A stretch of 64,000 nucleotides of DNA, taken from positions 124,001 to 188,000 of the forward strand of contig NZ_JAVIFW010000015.1 of NCBI RefSeq assembly GCF_031157275.1, read 5' to 3'. Below the pieces are notes generated by a model. That model saw only the letters and a list, made by a program, of their open reading frames with translations, did not search any database and was not told the DNA's origin. Below, piece by piece: positions 8,835 through 17,383 of this stretch. The translations under genes and the position numbers were made by a program. How positions within the stretch are numbered: the first letter of the stretch is position 1; the number at the start of each line of letters is the position of its first letter. The stretch is from Streptomyces sp. LHD-70. Lineage in GTDB: Bacteria; Actinomycetota; Actinomycetes; Streptomycetales; Streptomycetaceae.

Positions 8835-9228
8835 ATCCCGCATGGCCGGGCTCGGTGGCGGCAGGGCTGCGGCGCACCAGCGGTGCAGGCGGCGCGAGTT
8901 GATGGCGCCCGCCAGGAGGACAGGACCACGACAGCGGCAGCGGCAGCGGCAGCGGGGATCCTGCTTACGTCTGGGGGCTTACTCGGCTACGAAGGCGCCT
9001 CCGACGTCGACCGGTCGGCGACGAGCGCCCCAGCCGCCGCGCGACGAGACTCCGGCCTCCACCCCCTCACACCTCCCGGGCAAAGCCGGCCGGCGGGATG
9101 AGTAGAGCGCCGACGACACCGACCCAGTCGGGTCGGCAACCCGCCACCGCGGAGCGGCAGTTGGGCGCCTCCATCTGATGGATCCGGCCCGGAAAGCCCT
9201 CCTTCAAGGTTCCGGTCACCCACGCTGG
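8835..9228. other. About 390 bases without a supported gene
   Basis: Rightward short frames here are low-complexity (a run of GGCAGC units at about 8933-8957 gives Ala- or Arg/Gln-rich products) and have no recognisable domain. The stretch lies between two CsoR-like sites, so it may be the remains of a small copper-responsive gene, but I cannot show that. Confidence 0.35.
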
Positions 9229-9253
9229 CCATATACCCCCCAGGGGTATATGG
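9229..9253. promoter_or_regulatory. CsoR-like operator of the His-rich protein operon
   Basis: CCATATACCCC-CCA-GGGGTATATGG, a perfect 11-bp-arm inverted repeat about 60 bp upstream of the gene starting at 9314. It has the same core as the sites at 8757 and 8817. Confidence 0.65.
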
Positions 9254-9313
9254 TTCCGATCAACGCACCGAGCGGACAACGCCGGAAGGCCCAGCACACC
9301 CATGGGAGATGTC

Positions 9314-10150
9314 ATGAAGAACCACGCCGGCCACGAGCACACCCACCACGCCGGTCACGGCAGCCACAACGGTCACGGCGGAGCCCGTCCCGGTGGGCTG
9401 TCGGTCTCCGAGAACGGGTACACCCTCGAACTCGACTCGACGATCCTCACCGCCGGTGTGCAGCCGATCAGCTTCCGGGTGACCGGCCCCGATGGGCAGG
9501 CTGTGACCGAGTTCGTGCCCGAGCACGAGAAGGAGCTGCACTTCATCGCCGTCCGGCGCGACACGGCCGGGTTCCAGCACGTGCACCCGGTGAGGGACGA
9601 GAAGGGCACCTGGAGCGTGGAGTTGGCCCTGGAGCCGGGTGACTGGAGACTCTTCGCCGACGTCCACCCGGTCGGCCACGACGGGACCATGACGCTGGGG
9701 ATCGACGTCGCGGTCGCCGGTCCGTACGACCCGCGGCCGCTTCCCGAGGCCACCGGGATCGCGCAGATCGGCGAGTACACCGTCGCGCTCGACGGCGAAC
9801 TCGTACCCGGTGTGGCGAGCGCACTGACCCTCACCGTCAGCCGGACCGGCCGCCCCGTCACCGACCTGCAGCCCTACCTGGCCGCGTACGGGCACCTGGT
9901 GGCGCTGCGGGTCGGCGACCTGGGTTACCTCCACGTCCACCCGGAGGGCGGACCCAGCGACGGCACTACCGCACCGGGACCCGAGATCGCTTTCATGGCG
10001 GTCGCGCCTTCGGCCGGCACCTACCGCCTGTACCTGGACTTCCAGCACGACGACGCCGTCAGGACAGCGGAGTTCACGGTCCGTACCACCGAAGTGGCCA
10101 CTCCCCCGCCGACCGCGCCCGAATACAGCAGCCACCACGCACACCACTGA
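9314..10150 (+). CDS. Histidine-rich conserved protein of the putative copper cluster
   Basis: 278 aa. The start at ATG 9314 has GGGAG 6 nt upstream; a further in-frame ATG at 9302 lacks one. Both ends are metal-ligand rich: MKNHAGHEHTHHAGHGSHNG at the start and SSHHAHH at the end. The body looks like two beta-sandwich repeats, each with an F/L-x-H-V-H-P motif (FQHVHPVRD near residue 95; LHVHPEGG near 210). No signal peptide or membrane segment is evident. The CsoR-like operator and His content suggest copper binding or buffering in the cytoplasm; this is inference. Confidence 0.75.
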   Translation: MKNHAGHEHTHHAGHGSHNGHGGARPGGLSVSENGYTLELDSTILTAGVQPISFRVTGPDGQAVTEFVPEHEKELHFIAVRRDTAGFQHVHPVRDEKGTWSVELALEPGDWRLFADVHPVGHDGTMTLGIDVAVAGPYDPRPLPEATGIAQIGEYTVALDGELVPGVASALTLTVSRTGRPVTDLQPYLAAYGHLVALRVGDLGYLHVHPEGGPSDGTTAPGPEIAFMAVAPSAGTYRLYLDFQHDDAVRTAEFTVRTTEVATPPPTAPEYSSHHAHH

Positions 10151-10187
10151 CCCGACTCAAGCACGCCACCCACACCAGGAGGACGTC

Positions 10188-10718
10188 ATGCCCCGCCTGA
10201 CCGGACTCACCCCTGACACCGCGATCGGCGCCTCGCACGACCTCCTCGCCGACCTGGTCTCCCGCCATGGCCAGATCGGCGACATGGTCTCCACGATGGC
10301 GCACTCCCCGGCCGTGCTCGGCGGCTACCTCCAGCTCAGCCGGGCCATGAGACGCGCCAAACTCGACCGACGGATCAGCGAGCGGATCTCGATCGCCGTC
10401 CAGGCCCAACAGGGCTGCGGGCTCTGCCTCGACGCGCACGTAAGTGCCGCCCACGCCATGGGAGTTGACGAGGAAGAGATCGAGCGAGCCCACGCGGGCA
10501 CCTCGGCCGATCCCGCGATCGCGGCGATCATCACCCTCGCCCTCCAGATCTACCGCGAGCCGACGTCGATCACCGACGAACAGGTCATCGCGCTGCGCGA
10601 CCACGGCTACAGCGACCGCGCGATAGCCGACGTCGTCGGCGTCGTCGCACTCAACATCCTCACCGGCGCCTTCAACCTGCTCGCCGGCCTCACACCGGAG
10701 AGCGTCACCGGTGCGTAG
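10188..10718 (+). CDS. AhpD-like carboxymuconolactone decarboxylase-family protein
   Basis: 176 aa with a good Shine-Dalgarno (AGGAGG before ATG 10188). It carries the AhpD redox motif CGLC (QQGCGLCLDAHV), so it probably acts as a peroxidatic or thiol-disulfide protein rather than a true decarboxylase. It lies 37 nt downstream of the His-rich gene in the same direction and is likely in one operon with it, which would fit protection against metal-driven oxidative stress. Confidence 0.8.
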   Translation: MPRLTGLTPDTAIGASHDLLADLVSRHGQIGDMVSTMAHSPAVLGGYLQLSRAMRRAKLDRRISERISIAVQAQQGCGLCLDAHVSAAHAMGVDEEEIERAHAGTSADPAIAAIITLALQIYREPTSITDEQVIALRDHGYSDRAIADVVGVVALNILTGAFNLLAGLTPESVTGA

Positions 10719-10799
10719 GGACAACCCCGCCTGTACGTGCGGGCCACGGCCACCACCCCGGGGCCGTGCCCCGCCCCATGGATACGGAAGGACACCGCC

Positions 10800-12080
10800 A
10801 TGCGTCTCTTCGCCATCCGCGACTACCGCCGCCTGTTCAGCGCCCAGGTGATCGCCCTGTTCGGCACCGGCCTGACCACGGTCGCCCTCGGCCTGCTCGC
10901 CTACGACCTCGCCGGCCCGAACGCCGGCCTGGTGCTCGGCACCGCCCTCACCATCAAGATGGTCATGTACGTGGTCATAGCCCCGCTGGCCGCCGCGTAC
11001 GTCGACCGGCTCCCCAGAAGAACCCTCCTGGTCATCCTCGACGTGGTCCGCGGTTCGGTGGTCCTGGCACTGCCGCTCGTCGCCGAGGTCTGGCACATCT
11101 ACGTCCTGATCGGCCTCCTCCAGGCCGCCTCCGCCGCGTTCACCCCGACGTTCCAGGCCGTCATCCCCGACATCGTCACCGACGAGTCCGACTACACCCG
11201 CGCCCTGTCCGCCTCTCAGGTCGCCTCCACCATGGAGAGCCTGCTCAGCCCCGTCCTCGCCGCCGTCGCCCTGACGTTCATGAGCTTCAACTGGCTGTTC
11301 CTCGGTACCTCCGCCGGGTTCCTCCTCTCCGGCCTGCTCGTCCTGTGGACACGTATCCCCGACGCCCGCCCCAGTGCCCACACCAAGGCATGGGACAAGG
11401 CGGCGGCAGGGATCAGGACCTTCCTCAGGACACCGCGGCTGCGCGGCGTCATGGCGCTCAACCTCGTGGTCGCGGCGGCCGGTTCGATCGTCGTCGTCAA
11501 CACCGTCAACTACGTACGCGACGAGCTCGGCGGATCGCAGTCGGGCGTCGCGTGGATGCTCGCCGCCTCCGGCACCGGAACCCTCCTGGCCGCCCTCGTA
11601 CTGCCCCGTGTCCTCGACCGGATCGCCGCCCGCACCGTCATGACGACCGGCGCCGGAATCCTCGTCGGCGGCACGACCGCCGCGGTGACGCTCATCGCGG
11701 CCGGCCTCACCTCATGGGCCGGTACGGCGATCATCTGGACCGTGATCGGCATCGGCATGGCACTGATCATCACGCCGACCGGCCAGGTCCTGCGCGCCTC
11801 CGTCGCACGGAACGCGATCCCCGAGGCATTCGCGGCCCAGTTCTCCCTGTCGCACCTGGCCTGGCTGATCACCTATCCCATCGCGGGATGGCTCGGCACG
11901 AGCGTCGGCTTCACCGTCGCCTGGTCGGTGCTCGCGGTCCTCGCCGCGGCAGGGGCCTTCGGCGCCCTCGTCCTCTGGCCGCGTCACGACGGACGCGGAA
12001 CCGGATCCATGGCCAGCCCTGTGACGCCCACGGTTCACGCACCGAGCGGCGACCGGTCCAGCCTGTCCAAGGCCGCGTGA
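10800..12080 (+). CDS. MFS transporter (exporter-like)
   Basis: 426 aa from ATG 10800, with GGAAGGA upstream. About 12 hydrophobic segments and MFS loop motifs are visible (AAYVDRLPRRTLLV between TM2 and TM3). The N-terminus MRLFAIRDYRRLFSAQ is typical of actinobacterial MFS exporters of the MFS_3 type. It follows the AhpD-like gene by 81 nt and may belong to the CsoR-like controlled operon. Substrate unknown; a metal-complex or drug exporter is possible. Confidence 0.8.
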   Translation: MRLFAIRDYRRLFSAQVIALFGTGLTTVALGLLAYDLAGPNAGLVLGTALTIKMVMYVVIAPLAAAYVDRLPRRTLLVILDVVRGSVVLALPLVAEVWHIYVLIGLLQAASAAFTPTFQAVIPDIVTDESDYTRALSASQVASTMESLLSPVLAAVALTFMSFNWLFLGTSAGFLLSGLLVLWTRIPDARPSAHTKAWDKAAAGIRTFLRTPRLRGVMALNLVVAAAGSIVVVNTVNYVRDELGGSQSGVAWMLAASGTGTLLAALVLPRVLDRIAARTVMTTGAGILVGGTTAAVTLIAAGLTSWAGTAIIWTVIGIGMALIITPTGQVLRASVARNAIPEAFAAQFSLSHLAWLITYPIAGWLGTSVGFTVAWSVLAVLAAAGAFGALVLWPRHDGRGTGSMASPVTPTVHAPSGDRSSLSKAA

Positions 12081-12460
12081 AGCACCTCGTACAGCAAGAG
12101 ACTTGGCCGCCGTACCGCTCCGCGCGGGCGGCGGCCACGGTCACGAGCGGGGCCGAGGCAGCGACAAGTTCGGCCCGAACGACGCGGGCGACGCACTGCG
12201 CAAGCCCGTCCAGGTCTACGGTCCAGGACCGGCGGGGGCACTGCCTCCGGGGCGGCCCGGCACACCTGTCGTCTGCCCGTCCGAGCCGACCCCGGGGCTC
12301 GCGGCGCTTGCGGGGTTCGCGGTCGCGGACGACGGACTCGTACAGGTGACGGCGACCCTGCGAGCCGGTCGGTGCGAGTCGACCCATGCGGGTCGTCTCG
12401 CACCGGTTCGACTCGCACCAGTCGGGACCGTATCGGCTGTTCGGCACCGGCTGGAGGGGG
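12081..12460. other. Convergent intergenic region, no gene seen
   Basis: 380 bases between the 3' ends of the MFS exporter and the amino-acid permease. Short frames on both strands are compositionally like shadows and have no recognisable domain. It holds the large hairpins described at 12370-12419. Confidence 0.45.
12370..12419. terminator. Convergent terminator region with two mutually exclusive hairpins
   Basis: One hairpin pairs CGGTGCGAG-T-CGACCC (12370-12385) with GGGTCG-T-CTCGCACCG (12390-12405) around an ATGC loop. A second pairs GGTGCGAGTCGA (12371-12382) with TCGACTCGCACC (12408-12419), a perfect 12-bp stem. They share the left arm, so only one can form at a time. Position between converging genes suggests transcription termination in both directions. 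Confidence 0.6.
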
Positions 12461-14035
12461 CTACCGGACAGTCGGACCGTCTGGGCGCGTGAGCTGTTCT
12501 CCCGCCCGGGTTGCCGGGGCCGCTGCGGGCTGTGGCTGTGGCGTCGACTCTGTTGATTCTGCGGGTGGTTCAGGGTCCCGGAGGGAAGAGTGGCGGCGGC
12601 CGAAGGTCAGGTAGAGGGCCGCCGCGAGGAGGAGCCAGCAGCCGAAGAGGGTCCAGGTGATGCCGGGCAGCAGGTACGCGAGGTAGAGGCAGGACACCGC
12701 GGAGAGGACCGGCACGAGCGGGTACAGCGGGACCTTGAAGGGCCGGGGTGCGTCCGGGGCGATCCGGCGCAGCACGATCACCGCGGCGGCCACGGCGACG
12801 AACGCGACGAGGGTGCCCATGCTCGTCAGGTCGGCGAGGTACTGCAGCGGCACGAGCGCCGCGAGCCCGCCGACGCACGCTCCGACGATCCATGTGTTGT
12901 GCACCGGTGTGTGCCGTTCGCGGTCCACGCGCCGGAAGATCTGCGGCACCAGGCCGTCGCGCGCCATCGAGAACAGGATGCGGGTCTGCCCGAAGAGGGT
13001 CACCAGGACGACGCTGAAGATGGAGACGACCGCTCCCGCGGCGAGCAGCACCGCGGGCCAGCCGGCGCCGGTGACGTTCCGCAGGATCTGCGCGAGGACC
13101 GCTTCGCCCGCGTCGGCCTGCTCGCCGAACTTCGCGGTCGGCTGGGCTCCGACGGCCGCGACTGCGACGAGGATGTAGAGCGCGGTGACCGTGGCGAGGG
13201 TGAGCAGCAGTGCGAGGGGGATGGTGCGGCGCGGGTTGCGGACTTCCTCGCTTGCGGTGGCGACGGTGTCGAAGCCCACGTACGAGAAGAAGACGCCGGA
13301 CGCCGCGATGCCGATGCCGCCGATGCCGTGCGGCGCGAAGTCGCTGAAGTGCTCGGATCGGAAGGCGGTCAGGGCGACGGCGACGAAGAGGAGCAGTACG
13401 CCGATCTTCACGCACACCATGACCGCGTTGACGGTGGCTGATTCGCGGGTGCCGCGGGCGAGCAGCAGGGAGCAGAGCAGGACGACGACGAGTGCGGGGA
13501 TGTTGACGTAGCCGCCGGCTCCGGGGGCTTGGCTGATCGCGTCGGGGAGGGTGAATCCGAAGAGGGAGGAGGACAGTTCGTTCAGGTACTGGCCCCAGCT
13601 GACGGCGACCGTCGACACGGCGACGCCGTACTCGAGGATCAGGCACCAGGCGACGAGGTAGGCGGCGCCCTCGCCGAGGGAGGCGTAGGTGTACGAGTAG
13701 GTGCTGCCGGCGACCGGGACGGTGCCGGCCAGTTCCACGTAGCAGAGTGCTGCGAGTCCGGCCACGGCGGCGGCGAGGGCGAAGGACAGGATGACGCTCG
13801 GGCCGGTGTCGGGGACGGTGGTGCCGAGGACGAAGAAGATGCCGGTGCCCACGACGGAGCTGATGCCCAGGAGGGTCAACTGGCCGAGTCCCATGGTGCG
13901 TTGGAGGGATCCGCCGCCGCTGCCGCTGCCGCCGCCGTGACCGTCGCTTCCGGAGGGAGGGTGCGGATCGTCGCTCTCGGCGATCATCGTGCCCAGCGGT
14001 TTGCGGCGGCACAGCTGTCCTGAGATACGGCCCAT
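12461..14035 (-). CDS. APC-superfamily amino-acid permease (cationic amino acid transporter type)
   Basis: 524-aa inner-membrane transporter with about 12 hydrophobic segments. The start ATG 14035 has GAGGAG 6 nt upstream. A Gly/Ser/His-rich N-terminal tail (GHGGGSGSGGGS, from GCC/GCT codon repeats) precedes the first helix with the substrate-binding motif GISSVVGTGIFF. It lies 101 nt downstream of the LysR gene, and a divergent PLP decarboxylase follows on the other side, so it may import the decarboxylase substrate or exchange substrate for amine. Confidence 0.85.
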   Translation of the reverse strand: MGRISGQLCRRKPLGTMIAESDDPHPPSGSDGHGGGSGSGGGSLQRTMGLGQLTLLGISSVVGTGIFFVLGTTVPDTGPSVILSFALAAAVAGLAALCYVELAGTVPVAGSTYSYTYASLGEGAAYLVAWCLILEYGVAVSTVAVSWGQYLNELSSSLFGFTLPDAISQAPGAGGYVNIPALVVVLLCSLLLARGTRESATVNAVMVCVKIGVLLLFVAVALTAFRSEHFSDFAPHGIGGIGIAASGVFFSYVGFDTVATASEEVRNPRRTIPLALLLTLATVTALYILVAVAAVGAQPTAKFGEQADAGEAVLAQILRNVTGAGWPAVLLAAGAVVSIFSVVLVTLFGQTRILFSMARDGLVPQIFRRVDRERHTPVHNTWIVGACVGGLAALVPLQYLADLTSMGTLVAFVAVAAAVIVLRRIAPDAPRPFKVPLYPLVPVLSAVSCLYLAYLLPGITWTLFGCWLLLAAALYLTFGRRHSSLRDPEPPAESTESTPQPQPAAAPATRAGEQLTRPDGPTVR

Positions 14036-14136
14036 GGCTCTCCTCGTGATGGTCCCGGTGGGACGGCTTCGGGTTCCGGGATCGTGCGGGAAGGGCAGAC
14101 GGCGGACAACATCGGATAAGTACAAGTGGGCGCAGG

Positions 14137-15069
14137 TCAGTTGGCCAGTTCGACGGGTTGCTTCCACCGCTGTTCGATCTGTACGGCCTGCCGGGTGAGG
14201 GCGGCCGTCAGTTCGCGGATGCTCGGCGCGGCCGTGGTACGGAGCACGGCCACGCTGATCTCGCGAGCCAGGGGTGCGCCGTCGAGACGGCGTACGGCGA
14301 TGTCGTTGCGCGGTGCGCCGAGCGCGAGCCGGGGTACGACGGCCACACCGGCGCCTGCTGCGACGAAGCCCTGCACCATCGCGTAGTCGTCGGTGCGCAG
14401 GGTGTGTACGGGCTCGAACGCGTGCTGGGCGCAGGCCCACGCCAGCAGCCGGTCGCAGGGGTCGCCCGGGTCGGCCGCGCCGATCCAGTCCTCGTGGCGC
14501 AGTGCGTCGAGGGGTACGCGGTCCTGTGCGGCGCGGGGGTGGTCGAGTGGGAGGGCCAGGAGCAGTGGGTCGTGAAGGAGCGGGTGCACGTCGAAGTCGT
14601 CGTCGAGGTCCAGGCGGTCGCCGGGCTGGGAGAAGACCAGGGCCGCGTGCAGTTCCCGGGCTCTGAGTCCCTGGAGCAGTACGGGCAGTTCGCCTTCGGT
14701 GAGGGAGACGTTGACGCCGCCGGTGCGCAGGGCTTTCACGGCGGGTGGCAGGAGGAGGGCTCCGGCGGTGGGGAACGTGCCGATGTGCAAGGTGTGTTTG
14801 CCGCGTTCGGCCAGGTCCCGGACTTCCCGTTCGGCGAGGCGCAGCCGCTCCAGGACGGCTTCGGCGTGCGGAAGGAGGGCGGTCCCGATCTCGGTCAGTA
14901 CGGCGCCGCGTGGTCCCCGGCGTACCAACTCGGCGTCGAAGTGGGCTTCGAGGACGGACAGGTGGTGGGTGATGGTGGGCTGACTGTGGTGCAGGGAGCG
15001 TGCTGCGGCGGCGAGCGAGCCCTCGCGGGCTATGGCTCGGAGGGTGTGCAGTTGGCGGATTTCGAGCAT
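14137..15069 (-). CDS. LysR-family transcriptional regulator
   Basis: 310 aa. Typical N-terminal winged HTH (IRQLHTLRAIAREGSLAAAA, then HHSQPTITHHLSVLEAHFDA) and a C-terminal periplasmic-binding-protein-like effector domain (HIGTFPTAGALLLPPAV onward). It is divergent from the PLP decarboxylase gene and upstream of the permease. The repeated inverted sequences at 15109-15235 are plausible binding sites. Confidence 0.9.
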   Translation of the reverse strand: MLEIRQLHTLRAIAREGSLAAAARSLHHSQPTITHHLSVLEAHFDAELVRRGPRGAVLTEIGTALLPHAEAVLERLRLAEREVRDLAERGKHTLHIGTFPTAGALLLPPAVKALRTGGVNVSLTEGELPVLLQGLRARELHAALVFSQPGDRLDLDDDFDVHPLLHDPLLLALPLDHPRAAQDRVPLDALRHEDWIGAADPGDPCDRLLAWACAQHAFEPVHTLRTDDYAMVQGFVAAGAGVAVVPRLALGAPRNDIAVRRLDGAPLAREISVAVLRTTAAPSIRELTAALTRQAVQIEQRWKQPVELAN

Positions 15070-15108
15070 GCGGGTGAGGCTTTCGGGTCGGCACGGCGGG
15101 GCAGGGAC

Positions 15109-15235
15109 GGGGCCCGTGGGGAGTTATGGACCGTCTGCGGAGCAAGGGCGGGGGCAAGGGTGGGGCCCGTGGGGAGTTATAGACCGTCTGCGGAGCAAGG
15201 GCGGGGCCCGTAGGGAGTTATAGACCGTCTATGGA
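15109..15235. repeat. Triplicated LysR-box-like repeat in the divergent promoter
   Basis: Three direct copies of a unit reading GGGGCCCGTGGGGAGTTAT followed by (A/G)GACCGTCT start near 15109, 15162 and 15203. The last contains the perfect palindrome ATAGACCGTCTAT (15220-15232); the other two have diverged on the right arm (GTCTGC). The interrupted-dyad form resembles LysR operators. Confidence 0.65.
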
Positions 15236-15238
15236 GAG

Positions 15239-16840
15239 GTGCAGGAAAGTGATGTGTTCCTCTATGGCCTGCAGCCTGCCACGCTGACCTGCGTGAACAC
15301 CAGATCCACCGCGCTTTCGCGCAGGTCAGAGCCAACCGTTGCGTCTCCCGCCACCGCGCCCCCTGTTCGGGACTCGTCCGCCCCGTACGCAGATGCTCTG
15401 CGTGTGCATGCGGGGCGCGGTTGGCTGCGTCTGAACGTTCCCGGGCACGCCGCGGACGGGCCCCGGTTCGGACCGTTGTCGCAGCTGCTCGGCCCTGCCG
15501 CGCTGGCCCTCGACTTCCCGCCTCTGCTGGACGGCCTCGATCTGGGGCCCACGGCGCCGCTGGCGCGGGCCGAGCGGCTGGCGGCCGAGGCCTGGGGCGC
15601 TCGGCGCACCTGGTTCCTGACCAATGGCGCCTCGCAGGGCAACCAGGTCGCCTCGCTGGTCGCCCCGGCGCTCGGTGACACGCTGGTCGTGCAGCGCAGC
15701 GTCCACTCGAGCGTCATCGACGGGCTGGTCCTGTCCGGCCTCGACACCGCGTTCGTGCAGCCCTCGGTCGACGCCGGTCAGGGCATCGCGCACGGCGTGG
15801 ACGCCGCCGGTCTCGCCGAGGCTCTGGCCCGCTGCCCGCGTCCCGCGGCGGCGTACGTGGTGTCGCCGAGCTACTTCGGTGCGGTCGCCGACGTGCGCGC
15901 GCTCGCGGATGTCGCTCATGCCGCGGGTGTGCCGCTGATCGTGGACGAGGCTTGGGGGGCGCACTTCGGCTTCCACCCGGCGCTGCCCGAGAACGCCCTG
16001 TCCCAGGGGGCCGACCTGGTCACCTCCAGCACCCACAAACTGGGCGGCAGCCTGACCCAGTCGGCCATGCTGCACCTGGGCCACGGGCCGTTCGCCGACC
16101 GTCTCGAACCGCTGGTCGACCGGGCCTTCCGCCTGGTCCAGTCGACGAGCGCGAGCGCCCTGCTGCTTGCCTCGCTCGACCTGGCGCGCGCCCAACTCGC
16201 CGGGGGTGCGGAGCAGTTGGGTGCGTCGATCGACGCGGCGGACCGGGTACGCAGGACTGTACGGCGTCTCGGGCGGTACCGGCTGGTCAGTGACGGCTTC
16301 GGCCGGTTCCGGGACATCGTGGGAGCCGACCCGCTGCGGATCGCCGTCGACACGCGCAGCGGCGGCATCCCCGGCCATGAGGCGCGGCGCCTGCTCTACC
16401 GCGACCACCAGATCATGGTCGAGGTGGCCACGGACGCGGCGGTCGTCGCCGTGGTGGGCGCGGGATCGCTCCCCGACACCGAGCGGTTCGTGGAGGCCCT
16501 GCACTGCCTGCCCGCCCCGCTCGCCGACCAGGGCCGCCCCGAGCGGGCTGACCTGCGGCTCCCCTCCCCCGGTCCGGCGCGGCTCTCGGCCCGTGCGGCG
16601 TTCCTGCGGCCCGCGCGGCTGCTGCCCGCGGCCGAGGCGGTGGGCCGCGTCTCCGCGGACACCCTGGCCGCCTACCCGCCGGGCATCCCCAACGTGCTGC
16701 CCGGCGAGGTCGTCACGGCCGAGGTCGTCGACTTCCTGCAGCGCACGGCGGCCGCTCCGTACGGCCATGTGCGCGGCGCCCACGATGCGGCGGTCTCCCA
16801 GCTGCGCGTCGTGGACGACGACACCACCGAGCCGCGCTGA
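15239..16840 (+). CDS. PLP-dependent Orn/Lys/Arg decarboxylase-like protein
   Basis: 533 aa if read from GTG 15239; GTG 15254 has a better Shine-Dalgarno (AGGAAA, 5 nt spacing) and may be the true start. The fold-I PLP domain shows LTNGASQGNQ (cofactor phosphate), IVDEAWGAHFGF (Asp-x-Ala-x-Gly-x-His) and the Schiff-base lysine in SSTHKLGGS, the pattern of the major Orn/Lys/Arg decarboxylase domain. A C-terminal domain with the family's PPGIPNVLPGE motif follows. The enzyme should convert a basic amino acid to its amine, but the exact substrate is not visible. Divergent LysR and permease genes complete the module. Confidence 0.8.
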   Translation: MQESDVFLYGLQPATLTCVNTRSTALSRRSEPTVASPATAPPVRDSSAPYADALRVHAGRGWLRLNVPGHAADGPRFGPLSQLLGPAALALDFPPLLDGLDLGPTAPLARAERLAAEAWGARRTWFLTNGASQGNQVASLVAPALGDTLVVQRSVHSSVIDGLVLSGLDTAFVQPSVDAGQGIAHGVDAAGLAEALARCPRPAAAYVVSPSYFGAVADVRALADVAHAAGVPLIVDEAWGAHFGFHPALPENALSQGADLVTSSTHKLGGSLTQSAMLHLGHGPFADRLEPLVDRAFRLVQSTSASALLLASLDLARAQLAGGAEQLGASIDAADRVRRTVRRLGRYRLVSDGFGRFRDIVGADPLRIAVDTRSGGIPGHEARRLLYRDHQIMVEVATDAAVVAVVGAGSLPDTERFVEALHCLPAPLADQGRPERADLRLPSPGPARLSARAAFLRPARLLPAAEAVGRVSADTLAAYPPGIPNVLPGEVVTAEVVDFLQRTAAAPYGHVRGAHDAAVSQLRVVDDDTTEPR

Positions 16841-16950
16841 ACGTCGGGCGCGTACGGGTACTCGGTGAACGTCGGGCGCGTACGGGTACTCGGGTGGGCG
16901 TCGGGCGCGTACGGGTACTCGGTGAACGTCGGGCGCGTACGGGTACTCGG
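16838..16950. repeat. 28-bp minisatellite, four copies
   Basis: Four head-to-tail copies of TGAACGTCGGGCGCGTACGG plus GTACTCGG (28 bp) begin at 16838, 16866, about 16894 and 16923; the third has GGGTGGGCG in place of GGTGAACG and is one base longer. The TGA of the first unit is the stop codon of the decarboxylase gene. Confidence 0.85.
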
Positions 16951-17334
16951 CCCAGGGCGCTGCCCATCTGATAGCTGAGGACGAACAGGCCGAGGGCCGC
17001 GGGGCGTTCGGGTTGCGGGGTGACCCTGCCAAGACATCCGTCGAACACAGCCTGGAAAGCGTGAGGCGAGCGCGCCCGGGAGGACAGCGTGGCCCCGAAG
17101 CTGCCCGTGCCCGGTCGTTCGCTTCCTCGATGCGGCGTCGCTTGTCGTCCGTTGGGTCGAAGACGAGCTGGTGCACCGCCGCTTCCTGGTCCGCGAGGCG
17201 TTCGGCGGCTGGTGCGGACGCGGGCGAAGCCAACGCCGTCGACTCGCGACCAAACGCGGACGGCCTAGGGCCGGGCCTGGTGGGTCGGGCTCAACCTCTT
17301 CCGGACCAGGCCTTGTGACCGGACCCCCGCTTCC
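16951..17334. other. Intergenic stretch with unidentified leftward fragment
   Basis: About 380 bases downstream of the minisatellite. On the minus strand around 17233-17100 a frame reads LADQEAAVHQLVFDPTDDKR and looks protein-like, but it runs into the repeats and matches nothing I recognise. Treat as probable gene debris. Confidence 0.3.
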
Positions 17335-17348
17335 TTACCATCCGGTAA
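17335..17348. promoter_or_regulatory. Short palindrome upstream of the propeller gene
   Basis: TTACC-ATCC-GGTAA, 35 bp upstream of the start at 17384, in the expected promoter region. Possible operator; no regulator gene is adjacent. Confidence 0.35.
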
Positions 17349-17383
17349 CTAAGTGCCCGCTGCCTGATCCAGGAGCCACGAAC

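Noticed and set aside
8933..8957. GGCAGC repeat as a regulatory element
   Set aside because: Simple codon-like repeat in a stretch without a gene; no evidence for function.
12103..12492. Rightward 129-aa ORF between the MFS and permease genes
   Set aside because: No recognisable domain, no ribosome-binding site, and it overlaps the hairpin region.
12461..15157. 898-aa permease with a long N-terminus
   Set aside because: The upstream 374 residues are antisense to LysR and have no permease character; the ribosome-binding site supports the start at 14035.
16838..16950. CRISPR-like repeat array
   Set aside because: The units are directly adjacent with no unique spacers; it is a minisatellite. 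The same applies to 33543-33660.
15326..17233. Long leftward frame (over 600 codons) opposite the PLP decarboxylase
   Set aside because: It lies antisense to a clear PLP enzyme with all motifs, and its translation is low-complexity and Arg/Gly-rich.
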